A stretch of 64,000 bases of DNA from Clostridia bacterium. Its GTDB lineage: Bacteria > Bacillota > Clostridia > Christensenellales > Aristaeellaceae. Shown one piece after another: positions 18,667-27,533 of this stretch. The DNA lies in contig JAGBDE010000030.1 of the NCBI GenBank assembly GCA_017937655.1, positions 24,659 through 88,658 of the forward strand, in the 5' to 3' direction. Position numbers and translations under genes: made by a program. Numbering within the stretch: position 1 is the stretch's first letter; every line of letters starts with the position of its first letter. Below the pieces are notes generated by a model. It saw nothing but the letters and a program-made list of their open reading frames with translations, ran no database searches and was not told the origin of the DNA.

Positions 18667-19146
18667 ATGGAACAAAGACCTGCATTGGAGGAAAAACAGG
18701 GAAACCGCGAGCTGGACGAGCTGCTCCGGACAAACGTGGAACTGCAGAGCCAGTTTGACCGGAAGATCAGCCAGGCCCTCAGCAAGGCAAGAGCCGGCTG
18801 GGAAAAGGAGCATGGAGAGACATCGGCCAGGATCAGGGAGGCGGAAGAAAAGGCGCAGGAGCAGGAACGGCTGCTCAGCCAGCGGGAGGCGGAGCTGAGC
18901 CTGCGGGAACGCAAGGCGTTGGCCCGGATCACGCTGCAGGAGAAGGGACTGCCCGGCGACTTGGAAAGCTGCCTGGATCTGACCGACGAGGAAAGCCTGA
19001 ACCTGAGCATGGCAAGCCTGGAAACTGCCTTCAAGGGGCAAGTGCGAAAAGCGGTGGAGGATCAGCTGCGGGGGCTGCCGCCCAAGAGCAGCGGACATTC
19101 TTCCGGCCATATGGGCCAGATCCGCGCCGCACTGGGACTGAAATAA
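18667..19146 (+). CDS. Phage capsid scaffolding protein (DUF4355-like)
   Basis: 159 residues, highly charged, with a predicted coiled coil from about 10 to 90 (KISQALSKARAGWEKEHG and onward) and a short basic C-terminal tail. Position between portal and major capsid and the coiled-coil composition match DUF4355 scaffolds. It would guide procapsid assembly. No capsid maturation protease gene is nearby. Confidence 0.8.
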   Translation: MEQRPALEEKQGNRELDELLRTNVELQSQFDRKISQALSKARAGWEKEHGETSARIREAEEKAQEQERLLSQREAELSLRERKALARITLQEKGLPGDLESCLDLTDEESLNLSMASLETAFKGQVRKAVEDQLRGLPPKSSGHSSGHMGQIRAALGLK

Positions 19147-19169
19147 CCAACTAAGAAAGGATGAAGAAA

Positions 19170-20039
19170 ATGGCAAACAATATTACTCTTTTCAGCCAGG
19201 TAGTGCCTATGCTGGACGAGGTTTACACCGCTTCCAGCAAGAGCGCCGTGCTGGACGGCAACCAGGAACTGGTTCGTGCCGGCGCCAACGCCAACGAACT
19301 GGTCATTCCCAAGATCAGCATGGACGGCCTGGCTGATTACAGCCGCAACGGCGGTTACATCGGCGGCGACGTGACCCTGACCAACGAAACCGTGGTGTGC
19401 AACTTCGACCGTGGCCGTATGTTCGTCATCGACCAGATGGACAACGAGGAAACCGCCGGCGTGGCCTTTGGCATGCTGGCCGGTGAGTTCATCCGCACCA
19501 AGGTGGTGCCGGAATTGGACGCTTTCCGCTTTGCCAAGTATGCCCAGGCCGAGAATATCAGCAGCGAGGAAGGCACTCTGGCTGACGGCGGCGAGGTACT
19601 GGCTGCCCTGCGCGCCGCTGCCAACGATCTGGACATGAACGAGGTGCCTAGTGAGGATCGCTATCTGTTCATCACCCCTGCGCTGCTGGGCATGGTGGAG
19701 GACCTGGACACCACCAAGAGCCGCTATGTGCTGAACAACTTTGCCAAGGTGGTGACCGTGCCCCAGGGCCGTTTCTACACCAGCATCAAGCAGAAGAGCG
19801 GCCAGAGCGGCGAAACCGACGGCGGCTACGTGAAGGCTGACGACGGCGCTGACATCAACTTCATGGTGGTGCAGAAGAACGCTGTGATTCAGTTCACCAA
19901 GCACGCCGCCCCCAAGGTGGTCGCCCCCGACAAGAATCCTGACGCTGACGCCTGGAAGTTTGGCTACCGTCAGGTGGGCATTGCCGACGTGTACGAAAAC
20001 AAGGTGGCCGGTATTTACGTCCATCACAAGGGTGTGTGA
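19170..20039 (+). CDS. Phage major capsid protein
   Basis: The ATG at 19170 (MANNITLFSQVVPML) is preferred because AAAGG lies nine bases upstream; the ATG at 19161 touches the ribosome site. 289 residues. N-terminal helix, extended region with GGYIGGDVTLTNETVVCNFD, and C-terminal beta-strands fit an HK97-fold shell protein. It is followed directly by connector genes. Codon use is highly biased to common codons, as for abundant structural proteins. Confidence 0.85.
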   Translation: MANNITLFSQVVPMLDEVYTASSKSAVLDGNQELVRAGANANELVIPKISMDGLADYSRNGGYIGGDVTLTNETVVCNFDRGRMFVIDQMDNEETAGVAFGMLAGEFIRTKVVPELDAFRFAKYAQAENISSEEGTLADGGEVLAALRAAANDLDMNEVPSEDRYLFITPALLGMVEDLDTTKSRYVLNNFAKVVTVPQGRFYTSIKQKSGQSGETDGGYVKADDGADINFMVVQKNAVIQFTKHAAPKVVAPDKNPDADAWKFGYRQVGIADVYENKVAGIYVHHKGV

Positions 20040-20338
20040 CGGCGATGACGGAACTGGAAAAGCTGCGCCGGAGACTGGGCAAAACCGACCTGGAGGATGC
20101 GCTGCTGACCGACCTACTTGAGGACGCCGAGGGGTACATTCTTGCGTACACGGGCCTGACGGAATTGCCCCAGGGCCTGGCGGGGACGAAGCTGGAGCTG
20201 GCCTGCGTGCTGCATAACCGCATGGGTATGCAGGGGGAAACCGGCCATGCCGAGGGCGGGATCTCCGTGACGGCGGAGGGACTGCCTGAAAACATCCGGC
20301 TGGTGCTGAACCGCTACCGCCGGGCAAGGGTGGTGTGA
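20036..20338 (+). CDS. Head-tail connector protein (gp6-like)
   Basis: 100 residues from GTG 20036, which overlaps the capsid stop; an ATG at 20045 is also possible. LRRRLGKTDLEDALLTDLLEDAEGYILAYTG (quoted in parts: LEDALLTDLLEDAEG) matches the phage gp6-like connector family, which forms the ring beneath the portal. Confidence 0.7.
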   Translation: MTAMTELEKLRRRLGKTDLEDALLTDLLEDAEGYILAYTGLTELPQGLAGTKLELACVLHNRMGMQGETGHAEGGISVTAEGLPENIRLVLNRYRRARVV

Positions 20339-20694
20339 GCATGAACGTCTTGAGAGCGGGAGAAAGCAGGGTGACCGTGAAGAAGCCTGTGTTTCAGCGG
20401 GTGACGGATGCGGTGGAGCCTTGCTTTGAAGAAAGCGGCGTGGAGATCCTGGCGGCGATCCAGCCTGTGAGCGCCGAGATGAAGCAGCGGCTGTACGGCG
20501 AGGAAAAAGCGGAGCTGTGCCTGATGCTGACCAGCACGGCCATGGAGCTGAAAGAAGGCTTTGGTGTGTGCGTGGAACGGCAGGACGGTGTGTGCGATTT
20601 CCAGATTGCCAGGCCGGTGGAACGCTGGATGGGCCACAAGCGGGCCATTCTCAGGCGGCTTCGGGAGGATGAAGATGGCGCTGGAGAACCTTAA
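20335..20694 (+). CDS. Probable head-closure protein
   Basis: 119 residues from GTG 20335, or 117 from ATG 20341. Small mixed alpha/beta protein with no motif I can name. Position between the gp6-like connector and the gp10-like protein is that of the head-closure (stopper) gene in siphovirus clusters. Overlaps both neighbours by a few bases. The function is inferred from order alone. Confidence 0.5.
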   Translation: MSMNVLRAGESRVTVKKPVFQRVTDAVEPCFEESGVEILAAIQPVSAEMKQRLYGEEKAELCLMLTSTAMELKEGFGVCVERQDGVCDFQIARPVERWMGHKRAILRRLREDEDGAGEP

Positions 20695-20974
20695 GGCCAT
20701 GATCCTGGCGGCTGCGGAAAGCGGCATCGGCGAGGCATGCGCGGAGATCCAGTCGCTGGCCCAGGACATGTGCCCCGTGGATACCGGCGACCTGAAGGGA
20801 AGCATCGCGGTGAGCGGTGGCGGCCTGTCGGGCCAGGTATCAGCGGGGAGCGCTCATGCCGGATTTGTGGAGCTGGGTACGGCCAAAATGGCCGCCCAGC
20901 CCTTTCTTTACCCCGCATTCAGCGCGGTAAAGGGAACCGTGGCTGCAAAAATCGCCGCGCATTTGGGAGGTTGA
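20675..20974 (+). CDS. HK97 gp10-like head-tail joining protein
   Basis: The start at ATG 20675 is six bases past GGGAGG; the longer frame overlaps the previous gene wholly. 99 residues. CPVDTGDLKGSIAV, HAGFVELGTAKMAAQPFLYPA are the recognisable HK97-gp10-like signatures. Role: tail completion or head-tail joining. Confidence 0.8.
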   Translation: MALENLKAMILAAAESGIGEACAEIQSLAQDMCPVDTGDLKGSIAVSGGGLSGQVSAGSAHAGFVELGTAKMAAQPFLYPAFSAVKGTVAAKIAAHLGG

Positions 20975-20978
20975 TGAA

Positions 20979-21326
20979 ATGCTGCAAACGGAAGGAAAGC
21001 GGATTGCCGATGCGCTGGGTGAGATCGGGATGCTGCGAAAGGTCAGCCGGGGCTGGCACGAGGGGGAGATGAAGCTGCCCTGTGCCGTTGTTCAGATGTC
21101 GGGCGAAAAAACCGCCGGACATTGGGACGACCGGGAATACCTGACGGAAGTGACCGCTTACGTGCGCTGTTATGGCAAAAACGCTGGTGAGCTGGAAATG
21201 CTCGCTCCGCTGGTGAGAGAGGCCATGGAGGGCCTGGGATATCAGCGGGAATTTGCCTGGGAGGACGGCAATGGCGCCGCCCTCGGGCTGGTGGAAAGAT
21301 ACAAAACCTATTTGACCAATATTTGA
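20979..21326 (+). CDS. Probable tail terminator protein
   Basis: 115 residues, start four bases after the gp10-like gene behind GGGAGG. Mixed alpha/beta, no named motif. Lies immediately before the tail tube gene, the standard site of the tail terminator that caps the tube. Function inferred from order. Confidence 0.5.
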   Translation: MLQTEGKRIADALGEIGMLRKVSRGWHEGEMKLPCAVVQMSGEKTAGHWDDREYLTEVTAYVRCYGKNAGELEMLAPLVREAMEGLGYQREFAWEDGNGAALGLVERYKTYLTNI

Positions 21327-21340
21327 AAGGATGAGGATGA

Positions 21341-21925
21341 ATGATTCAGAAACGTGCTGCAACCGGTTTTAAGGGTATGGCCCTTGCTCCTGTGATTGAG
21401 AACTCTATGACCGAATATTTGACTGAGGGTGCCACTCCCCTGCCGTATGCTGGCAGCATGACCCGTACGGCCAAGGAAAGTGTGACTGATCTGTATTACG
21501 ATGATGATCTCTACGCTCAGATCAAGGACGTGATGGGTGAGGATGTGGAGATCCGCCTGGCGGAAGTGCCCCTGTCCATGATGGATTACCTGGGCCTGGG
21601 ACATTTTGACATTGAAAACGAAGCCCTGGAGGCTGATTTCAATGCGGCTGGCAAAGAGTTTGCCCTGCGTTTTGTGGTGGATACCGTCAGCGGTCTGCCC
21701 TTCTACTTCAATTATCGCGTATTCCAGGTGACTGGCATCAAGTTTGACAATTTCAATACCAAGAAGGACAACGTAAACGTGTGCGAAGTGATTATCACCG
21801 GCGTGTTTAAGCGTCCTGCACTGCCTGGCCTGGCTCCTTGGACCGTCATGCAGCTCAAGGAAGACAAGAGCAATCAGACTATGTGTAACGAGTTTTTGAC
21901 TGACTACGAAAGCAAGCCTGAATAA
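21341..21925 (+). CDS. Phage major tail (tube) protein
   Basis: 194 residues behind GAAAGGATGAGG. Resembles the phi13-type major tail protein: AAYA-like N-terminus (TGFKGMALAPVIE), TEGATPLPYAGSMTRTAKES, and a C-terminal PALPGLAPWTV. Stacked hexamers would form the tail tube. Its codon use is noticeably less GC-rich at third positions than that of the capsid genes. Confidence 0.8.
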   Translation: MIQKRAATGFKGMALAPVIENSMTEYLTEGATPLPYAGSMTRTAKESVTDLYYDDDLYAQIKDVMGEDVEIRLAEVPLSMMDYLGLGHFDIENEALEADFNAAGKEFALRFVVDTVSGLPFYFNYRVFQVTGIKFDNFNTKKDNVNVCEVIITGVFKRPALPGLAPWTVMQLKEDKSNQTMCNEFLTDYESKPE

Positions 21926-21981
21926 TTTGTTGGCAAGGCCGGGCGGGTGGGTTGGGATGGCTTTGCGAAAGGATGAAAAAG

Positions 21982-22431
21982 ATGGCAACTGGTAAGAACA
22001 GCGTGATCAAATCCTTGCCCAGAGAAAAGCTGGTGCGGGGCTATCGAGTGGAGCGGATGCCCATCGGCAGATATTTGCAGGCACTGCGACTTTTGCAGGA
22101 GGCGCCGGAGGAGTGGCTGCGAGAGATCCTTCCGGAAAGGGACGGTATGCCTGTTTTGTCGGCCCTGAAGGAGATGGACGTTTCCCAGCTGCAGAAGGTG
22201 TTCCTGAACGCGGCGGCGGTGCTGCCGGAAAAGGCGGTGAGCCTGTTTGCTGAGGTATCGGGCATTGAGGAGGAAAAGCTGCTTTCGGATCCGGACATCG
22301 GCCTGGATGGATTGCTGGAATTGATGAAAGCGTTCTGGGAGGTCAACGGGCTGGAAAATTTTTTGCGGGGAGCCGCGGAAGTCGGCCGAAAAATCCGGCA
22401 GTGGACGAGGACCGCTGGCTCCAAAGGCTGA
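21982..22431 (+). CDS. Tail assembly chaperone, short (gpG-like) form
   Basis: The start at ATG 21982 follows GAAAGGATGAAAAAG, the same spacing used by the capsid gene. 149 residues, mostly helical. It lies between tail tube and tape measure, where the gpG/gpGT pair is found. A T TTT TTG heptamer at 22359-22365, read in this frame, allows a -1 shift into the next open frame. Confidence 0.75.
   Translation: MATGKNSVIKSLPREKLVRGYRVERMPIGRYLQALRLLQEAPEEWLREILPERDGMPVLSALKEMDVSQLQKVFLNAAAVLPEKAVSLFAEVSGIEEEKLLSDPDIGLDGLLELMKAFWEVNGLENFLRGAAEVGRKIRQWTRTAGSKG
22359..22365 (+). promoter_or_regulatory. Slippery heptamer for programmed -1 frameshift
   Basis: T TTT TTG in the chaperone frame (AAT TTT TTG) obeys X XXY YYZ. 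After the slip, the frame from 22365 is open to the TAG at 22605-22607. The site is 66 bases before the zero-frame stop. Confidence 0.7.
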
Positions 22432-22607
22432 TTGCGTCCGCCCTTTGCATGGGCATTGGCAAACGGGAGCTGATGGAGGATTACTACATGGACGAAATTG
22501 GCGACATTCTGGGTCAGTGGAACCGCCTGCACAACCCGGACAGGGTGGAGACCATGGAGGTGGACGCCCAGGAGTTTCTGGGCGAAGGCGGAGAATGGCT
22601 GGAATAG
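22365..22607 (+). CDS. Tail assembly chaperone, frameshift extension (gpT-like part)
   Basis: No separate start with a good ribosome site is seen; the first GTG (22401) lies in the overlap. The coordinates give the -1 frame segment: joined to 21982-22365, it makes a fusion of about 208 residues. The extension (LQRLIASALCMGIGKREL, DYYMDEIGDILGQWN) has the small helical character of gpT-type domains that recruit the tape measure and tail tube proteins. The stop is TAG. Confidence 0.65.
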   Translation, partial: AGSRGSRPKNPAVDEDRWLQRLIASALCMGIGKRELMEDYYMDEIGDILGQWNRLHNPDRVETMEVDAQEFLGEGGEWLE

Positions 22608-22624
22608 AAAAGAGGTGAGAGATT

Positions 22625-24943
22625 TTGACGCTGGATGAATTGACAGTAAAGATATCCGTGGCGGCCGATCAGGCCATGGCAGCCATTGACGGACTGATTA
22701 AGAAGGAGCAGGAACTGCGGAACGCTTTCAGCGGAAGCTACAAGATCAGCGTGAACACGGACGGCGTGGAAAAGACGCTGGATTTCCGCAGAAGCTTTTT
22801 GAATGCGCGCTCTCAGCTGGACAGCCTGGTGCCGGACTTTGAGAAGTGGCTCAGGGATAAGTACGACGGGATGATTGAAAGCCTGGAAAGCGAAGGCGTG
22901 CAGGTGTCCGACCGAATGCGGGAGGGCTTCTATCAGGTGCTGAGGAATGCGTTTTCTCTGGCGGAGTTTGATTCCTTCGGGGAACTGGAGACGAGCGTAA
23001 CATCCACCCTGGCAAGACTGGCAGACGCCATGCGTGACCCCATGCTGGGCCAAGCGGTGGATACGTTGAACGGCTACTGGGACGCCATGGCAAACGGCAT
23101 GGAACGGCTGAACGAGGCACAGCGCACGGATATGACCGGCGCGTGGAAAAAGGTTTTTGATGACGACGGCCCGCTGGTGGAGCTGCTCAGCGATATTCCC
23201 GGCATCACGGAGATGGCGGCACAGGGACTGATGGCCCTGTCGCTGAACATGGACGAAGCGGGAGTGGCTGCGCTGGAAATGGGCGATGGGCTTATGCAAA
23301 GCGGCACCCAGGCGGAAAATGCCGGAACGAAGATGGAAAGTATGGCCCAGATGACGGGCAGCATGTCGGAGGCGCTGAAGGAGCAGAAAGCTGCGCTGAA
23401 GGATTCTCTGACTCAGCTGAATCAGTTGGGAAGACAGACGTCGGCCTTGAACAACGTGAAAAAGATGGCCCAGCAGCTGTCGGAAGGCAAAAAGGGCGGC
23501 CGGGAATACCGGGATGCGCTGAAACAGCTGGGCAACGAAATGCAGAAGGCAGGCGCATCTGCTGGGGATGCAGGCCAGGAAATGGGCAGCATGGAGCAGG
23601 CCATCGGCCAGGCGGAAAAGGGAGTACAGACTGCCGCAGGGAACATCGCCGGGCAGCTGGAGAGCATCATCTCCTGGGCCACCGGCGCCCAGAACAGCCT
23701 GCAGATTTCTGGCAGCGCAAGCGTCAACACGGGGCCTGCGATATCGTCCCTGAATGGACTGATCGCCGTGGCACAGCAGGCGCTGGCGGTTTTGAGCGCG
23801 TTGGGTGTGGCACAGTCCGGCGGGGCATCCTCCGGGGGAAAACGCGGCGGCGGAGGCGGTGGCGGCGGCAAAAGTGCAGCTGACAAGGCCGAAGAGGAAC
23901 GCCGCAAAGCCATCGAAGCGGATTATGAGATCATTGCCCATAAGAGGCATATGAATGAGATCAGCTTCGAAGAAGAAATCAAAATGCTGGACGCGCTGGC
24001 GAAGAAGCATCAGCTGAACGCCGAGGAACGGATGGAGTGGGAAGAGAAGGTCTACGACCTGAAGCAGGACATCCTGGAGCGGGATGCAGAGGCGGTGGAC
24101 AGGCTGTCCGACGGCGTGTCGGAGGCGCTTGAACGTCGGTACGACGCTATGCGAACCGCGGAAATGCAACGGCTGGAGGAGAGCCGGTCGGCCTGGGAAA
24201 AATGGCGGGACGATAGTGTCCGGGCCATCGAAGAGCAGATTGATGCGTTGGACCGGCTGGCTGAAACTGAGGACCGGGAAGCCAAGGATGCGGAGGAGCT
24301 GCGGAAGATTGAGAAGCTGCGGCAGGAGATCCTGTACGAGCAGGACGATTTCAACCGGGAAAAGCTGACCCGCCAATTGGAAAACGCCGAAAAGAGCCGG
24401 GAAGAACGGCTGCGGAGGCTACAGCTGGAGGACGAGAAGGCGGCCCTGGAGAAGGAAATTGGCCTGATTGAAGAAAAGGCGGAAAAGCAGTTTGCGGCCC
24501 TGGATGAAGAAGAAAAGCGAATAGAGGCCTACTACGAGGAGCGGCTGAAGGCGGCCAACATCCAGGCGGAGGCAGAAAGACTGATCCTGGCAACGGAGCA
24601 GGATCAGCTGTTGAAACTGCTGTATCAGTATGTGCCAGAATACAACGCGCTTGGTCAGACTTTGGGCGAAAAGCTGCTGGACGGCTTTATGAGCCGGGTG
24701 GGGAACATCACGGCCTGGTTTGAGGATTTTGGCGCGCAGCTTGCGGGGATGCAAGAAAGCTTGGCGCAGAACGCGCTTTCTGCGGCAGACGGTTTCTATT
24801 CTGGCCGGGAAAGCCTGACGGCGGGCCAAAGCGGCGTGGTGGTGAACCAGAGCGTGAACTTCAACGAGCCGGTGGAAAGCCCCGCCCAGGTGGCAAGGCG
24901 CATGTCCGACGTGAATGACGCGCTGGGGCAGCTGCTGGCGTAA
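22625..24943 (+). CDS. Tail tape measure protein
   Basis: 772 residues, TTG start behind AGAGGTGAGAG. Long helical protein: N-terminal part (1-400) with repeats of helices, a Gly-rich hinge (KRGGGGGGGGKS, about residue 415), then a long charged coiled coil (about 425-640) and a C-terminal segment. It sets tail length; 772 residues imply a siphovirus tail of roughly 0.1 micrometre by the usual 1.5 angstrom per residue rule. No lysozyme domain is evident. Confidence 0.88.
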   Translation: MTLDELTVKISVAADQAMAAIDGLIKKEQELRNAFSGSYKISVNTDGVEKTLDFRRSFLNARSQLDSLVPDFEKWLRDKYDGMIESLESEGVQVSDRMREGFYQVLRNAFSLAEFDSFGELETSVTSTLARLADAMRDPMLGQAVDTLNGYWDAMANGMERLNEAQRTDMTGAWKKVFDDDGPLVELLSDIPGITEMAAQGLMALSLNMDEAGVAALEMGDGLMQSGTQAENAGTKMESMAQMTGSMSEALKEQKAALKDSLTQLNQLGRQTSALNNVKKMAQQLSEGKKGGREYRDALKQLGNEMQKAGASAGDAGQEMGSMEQAIGQAEKGVQTAAGNIAGQLESIISWATGAQNSLQISGSASVNTGPAISSLNGLIAVAQQALAVLSALGVAQSGGASSGGKRGGGGGGGGKSAADKAEEERRKAIEADYEIIAHKRHMNEISFEEEIKMLDALAKKHQLNAEERMEWEEKVYDLKQDILERDAEAVDRLSDGVSEALERRYDAMRTAEMQRLEESRSAWEKWRDDSVRAIEEQIDALDRLAETEDREAKDAEELRKIEKLRQEILYEQDDFNREKLTRQLENAEKSREERLRRLQLEDEKAALEKEIGLIEEKAEKQFAALDEEEKRIEAYYEERLKAANIQAEAERLILATEQDQLLKLLYQYVPEYNALGQTLGEKLLDGFMSRVGNITAWFEDFGAQLAGMQESLAQNALSAADGFYSGRESLTAGQSGVVVNQSVNFNEPVESPAQVARRMSDVNDALGQLLA

Positions 24944-24956
24944 GGAGTGTGATGGA

Positions 24957-25829
24957 ATGCAGAGATTGATTTATGAAAACATTCTGGGGGAGCAGGTGGA
25001 ATTTTATCATGCGCCCTTTGTGCTTTGCAGCGTGCAGGGCACAGGCATGAATGAACTGAAGATCAGCGCCGTTTCCGGGTCGTACCAGCAGGGCGAGGTG
25101 ATCACCGGGCTGAAGCGGGAAAGCCGCAGGGTGAAGGTGGCGCTGCATCTGATGGCAAAAAGTCGGGAGGAGCTGTATCGCTTGCGGTCAGAACTGGTGG
25201 GCAGGCTTAGCCCGGACAAGGCCTTCGACGGCACAAAGCGTGCAAGGATCATCTACCAGAATGACTTTTGCACCCGGTGGACCTGGGCCACGCCGGAATA
25301 CGGCAGCCATTGGAACGAGCGCAAGCAGAACGTTCACCCGTCCCTGACGGTGACCTTCCGCTGCGAAAGTCCCTTCTGGTACGGCATGGAAAAGAAGGAA
25401 ACTGTATTTCTGGAACGAAAGACCGGTTTCAAGCTGCCCATGCAGTTACCCTTTCAGCTGGGCAATAAGGTGTTTGGTCAAGTGGTATACAACGGCGGTA
25501 CGAATGATGCTCCGGTAAGGATAACCGTGGTGGGTAACGGCGAAGCACCGCAGTTGCTGAACAAGACCACCGGGGCAGTGATCCGGCTGGTATCGCCCCT
25601 GCCCTATGGGGACGTGTTGGCTGTGGATACGGATTCTACCTCCCTACGGGCGGTGATCAGGCACACGGACGGTAGCGAGGAAAATGGCTTTGGGCTGCTG
25701 AGCCCGGAGAGCAGCGTTTCCGCATTTTGGTTGAAGCCTGGCATGAACGAGTTGAAATATGTGGCAGGCTATGGTGGAAGTTCCAGTGAGATCCGTGTGA
25801 GCTGGTACGAACGCTTTGAGGGTGTGTAA
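24957..25829 (+). CDS. Distal tail protein (Dit, Sipho_tail family)
   Basis: The start at ATG 24957 is chosen because TAAGGAG precedes it. 290 residues. N-terminal domain of the Dit ring (VKVALHLMAKSREELYRLR, a typical Sipho_tail segment) and a C-terminal beta-sandwich with carbohydrate-binding-like features. It would join the tail tube to the baseplate. The next gene starts 15 bases on. Confidence 0.8.
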   Translation: MQRLIYENILGEQVEFYHAPFVLCSVQGTGMNELKISAVSGSYQQGEVITGLKRESRRVKVALHLMAKSREELYRLRSELVGRLSPDKAFDGTKRARIIYQNDFCTRWTWATPEYGSHWNERKQNVHPSLTVTFRCESPFWYGMEKKETVFLERKTGFKLPMQLPFQLGNKVFGQVVYNGGTNDAPVRITVVGNGEAPQLLNKTTGAVIRLVSPLPYGDVLAVDTDSTSLRAVIRHTDGSEENGFGLLSPESSVSAFWLKPGMNELKYVAGYGGSSSEIRVSWYERFEGV

Positions 25830-25844
25830 GGAGGAGACCATCTG

Positions 25845-26927
25845 ATGCAGACGATTTTGATGATGGACTTCGGCTTCCGGCTGCTTTGCGAGATCCCGCA
25901 TTTTGTGAACCTGACCATTCGCCGCTCTTTTTGGGGGGTGGGCGCATTTCAGCTGACCCTGGATAGGGGGATGATGGGCTGGGATCAGGTGGAGCCTGAC
26001 CGGCTGCTGTATCTGCCCGAACGGCCGGAGGTGATGCTGCTTACAGAAAAGGTACTGCGCACGGAAAACAAGGTGACCATTACCGGCGTGCAGCTCAAAG
26101 GGCTGTGCAAGCGGCGCATCTGCGTGCCGTCCCGGCTGGAAAATGCGGACGAAGCTTACCAGGCCTTTGGATGGGATCGGTTCAATGGGGATGCGGAAAG
26201 CGCGTACCTGCATTATGCGGAAAACAATCTGACAGCCCCGGAGGACGAAAAGCGGAAGATGCCCGGCCTGGTGCTGGCAGAGAACGCTCACCGGGGCCAG
26301 GTACTGCCCTGGCAGGCTCGGTTTGACAGGCTGCATGACCTACTGGAGGACATCGGCCAGGCGACGGGACTGGGCTGGGACATCCGCCCGGATTTTGAAC
26401 ACAGGCAGTTTGTGTTCATGGCCTGGGAAGGCAGAGACCTGACCAGCGGCGGCCGATTGGCCACTCTTAGCCGGGAACTGGGAAACGTGGACGGCGCAAG
26501 GCTCTGCGTGGATAGAAGTGGGGAAATTGGCACGGTGTACGCAGGGGGCGGCGGTGAGGACGAAAACCGGCTGATCCTCAGCGTGGGAAACGAGACGGAA
26601 GGCTTTGCTCGCAGGGAGGGCTGGACAGATGTGGCCGGCGCAGAAGACGCGGAAATGCTGCGCATGGGAGCAGAGAGGAAAATCGCCCCGGAAAAGCGGA
26701 CGTTGACCGTGGAGATGACCGACAACGGCCTGTGCCGTTACGGCCGGGATTACGACGTGGGGGATGTGATCTGCATCCGTGCGGAGGGGTACGGTATGAA
26801 CGCCCGGCTGATTGAAATGGAAGAGGTGCTGGAGGATGGAAGGCGCAGCCTGAAGGCAACCTTCGGGGACGCGCCGGTGACCCTGACCAGCATTCTGAAA
26901 ATGAAGGAGAAAGGATCGGCAAGATAA
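25845..26927 (+). CDS. ReqiPepy6 gp37-like tail protein (tail-associated, baseplate hub)
   Basis: 360 residues behind AAGGAGGAG. FRLLCEIPHFVNLTIRRSF and later FELTLDRG-like and RLIEMEEVLEDGRRSLKATF segments match the siphovirus ReqiPepy6 gp37-like family, which occupies the Tal/hub position. No protease or lysozyme domain is seen. The stop abuts the next ATG. Confidence 0.75.
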   Translation: MQTILMMDFGFRLLCEIPHFVNLTIRRSFWGVGAFQLTLDRGMMGWDQVEPDRLLYLPERPEVMLLTEKVLRTENKVTITGVQLKGLCKRRICVPSRLENADEAYQAFGWDRFNGDAESAYLHYAENNLTAPEDEKRKMPGLVLAENAHRGQVLPWQARFDRLHDLLEDIGQATGLGWDIRPDFEHRQFVFMAWEGRDLTSGGRLATLSRELGNVDGARLCVDRSGEIGTVYAGGGGEDENRLILSVGNETEGFARREGWTDVAGAEDAEMLRMGAERKIAPEKRTLTVEMTDNGLCRYGRDYDVGDVICIRAEGYGMNARLIEMEEVLEDGRRSLKATFGDAPVTLTSILKMKEKGSAR

Positions 26928-27515
26928 ATGGCAAAGGAATTTTTCGGTTTTTTTGACAGCATATCCGACGATGAACGAGAGTACGACGCGGAAGAGTTTG
27001 CACATATTCTGCGCGCCTCTATGCGCAATGGTATTACAAGCCACGCGGAAAACGGCCTGCGGGTGGTTCAGGACGGCTCGTCTCTGCGCACCAAGGTTAC
27101 ACCCGGTGGCTGTGTAATTAACGGATACCTGTACGTGCTGTCTGACGACGGCGGTGAATGGATGAACTTCGAACATGTGGCGGCAGTAGGCAGTCAGCGT
27201 TGGGATCGGATTGTTGCCAGGCTGGATAAGCGTGTGGATGCACGTCGAATTAGTCTGAAACTGCTGGTAGGCGTTTCTGGTCAGGATGCTCCGGCATTAA
27301 CGCGCAACGATTATGTATATGAGATTTCGTTGGCAAAGGTATGCGTTCGCCCTGGTGCAACTGCTATTTCTGCGACTGATATTGTGGATGAACGTATGGA
27401 CGAAAATCTTTGCGGCGCTGCGGTGCCGGTGTGGCTGACTGGAGATAAACTGGGACAGCAGTTTACGGTAGAGTCGATCACCAATGCAGAGATTGACGCA
27501 ATGATGAACGCGTAA
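26928..27515 (+). CDS. Baseplate or upper fibre protein of unknown family
   Basis: 195 residues, starting one base after the hub stop. No recognised domain. Beta-rich middle (TKVTPGGCVINGYLYVL), SQRWDRIVARLD, and a short helical tail. Similar small proteins sit between hub and receptor-binding genes in siphophages of Bacillota. The later third has more A and T than the rest. Confidence 0.5.
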   Translation: MAKEFFGFFDSISDDEREYDAEEFAHILRASMRNGITSHAENGLRVVQDGSSLRTKVTPGGCVINGYLYVLSDDGGEWMNFEHVAAVGSQRWDRIVARLDKRVDARRISLKLLVGVSGQDAPALTRNDYVYEISLAKVCVRPGATAISATDIVDERMDENLCGAAVPVWLTGDKLGQQFTVESITNAEIDAMMNA

Positions 27516-27533
27516 GGCGGAAAGGAAGAAAAG

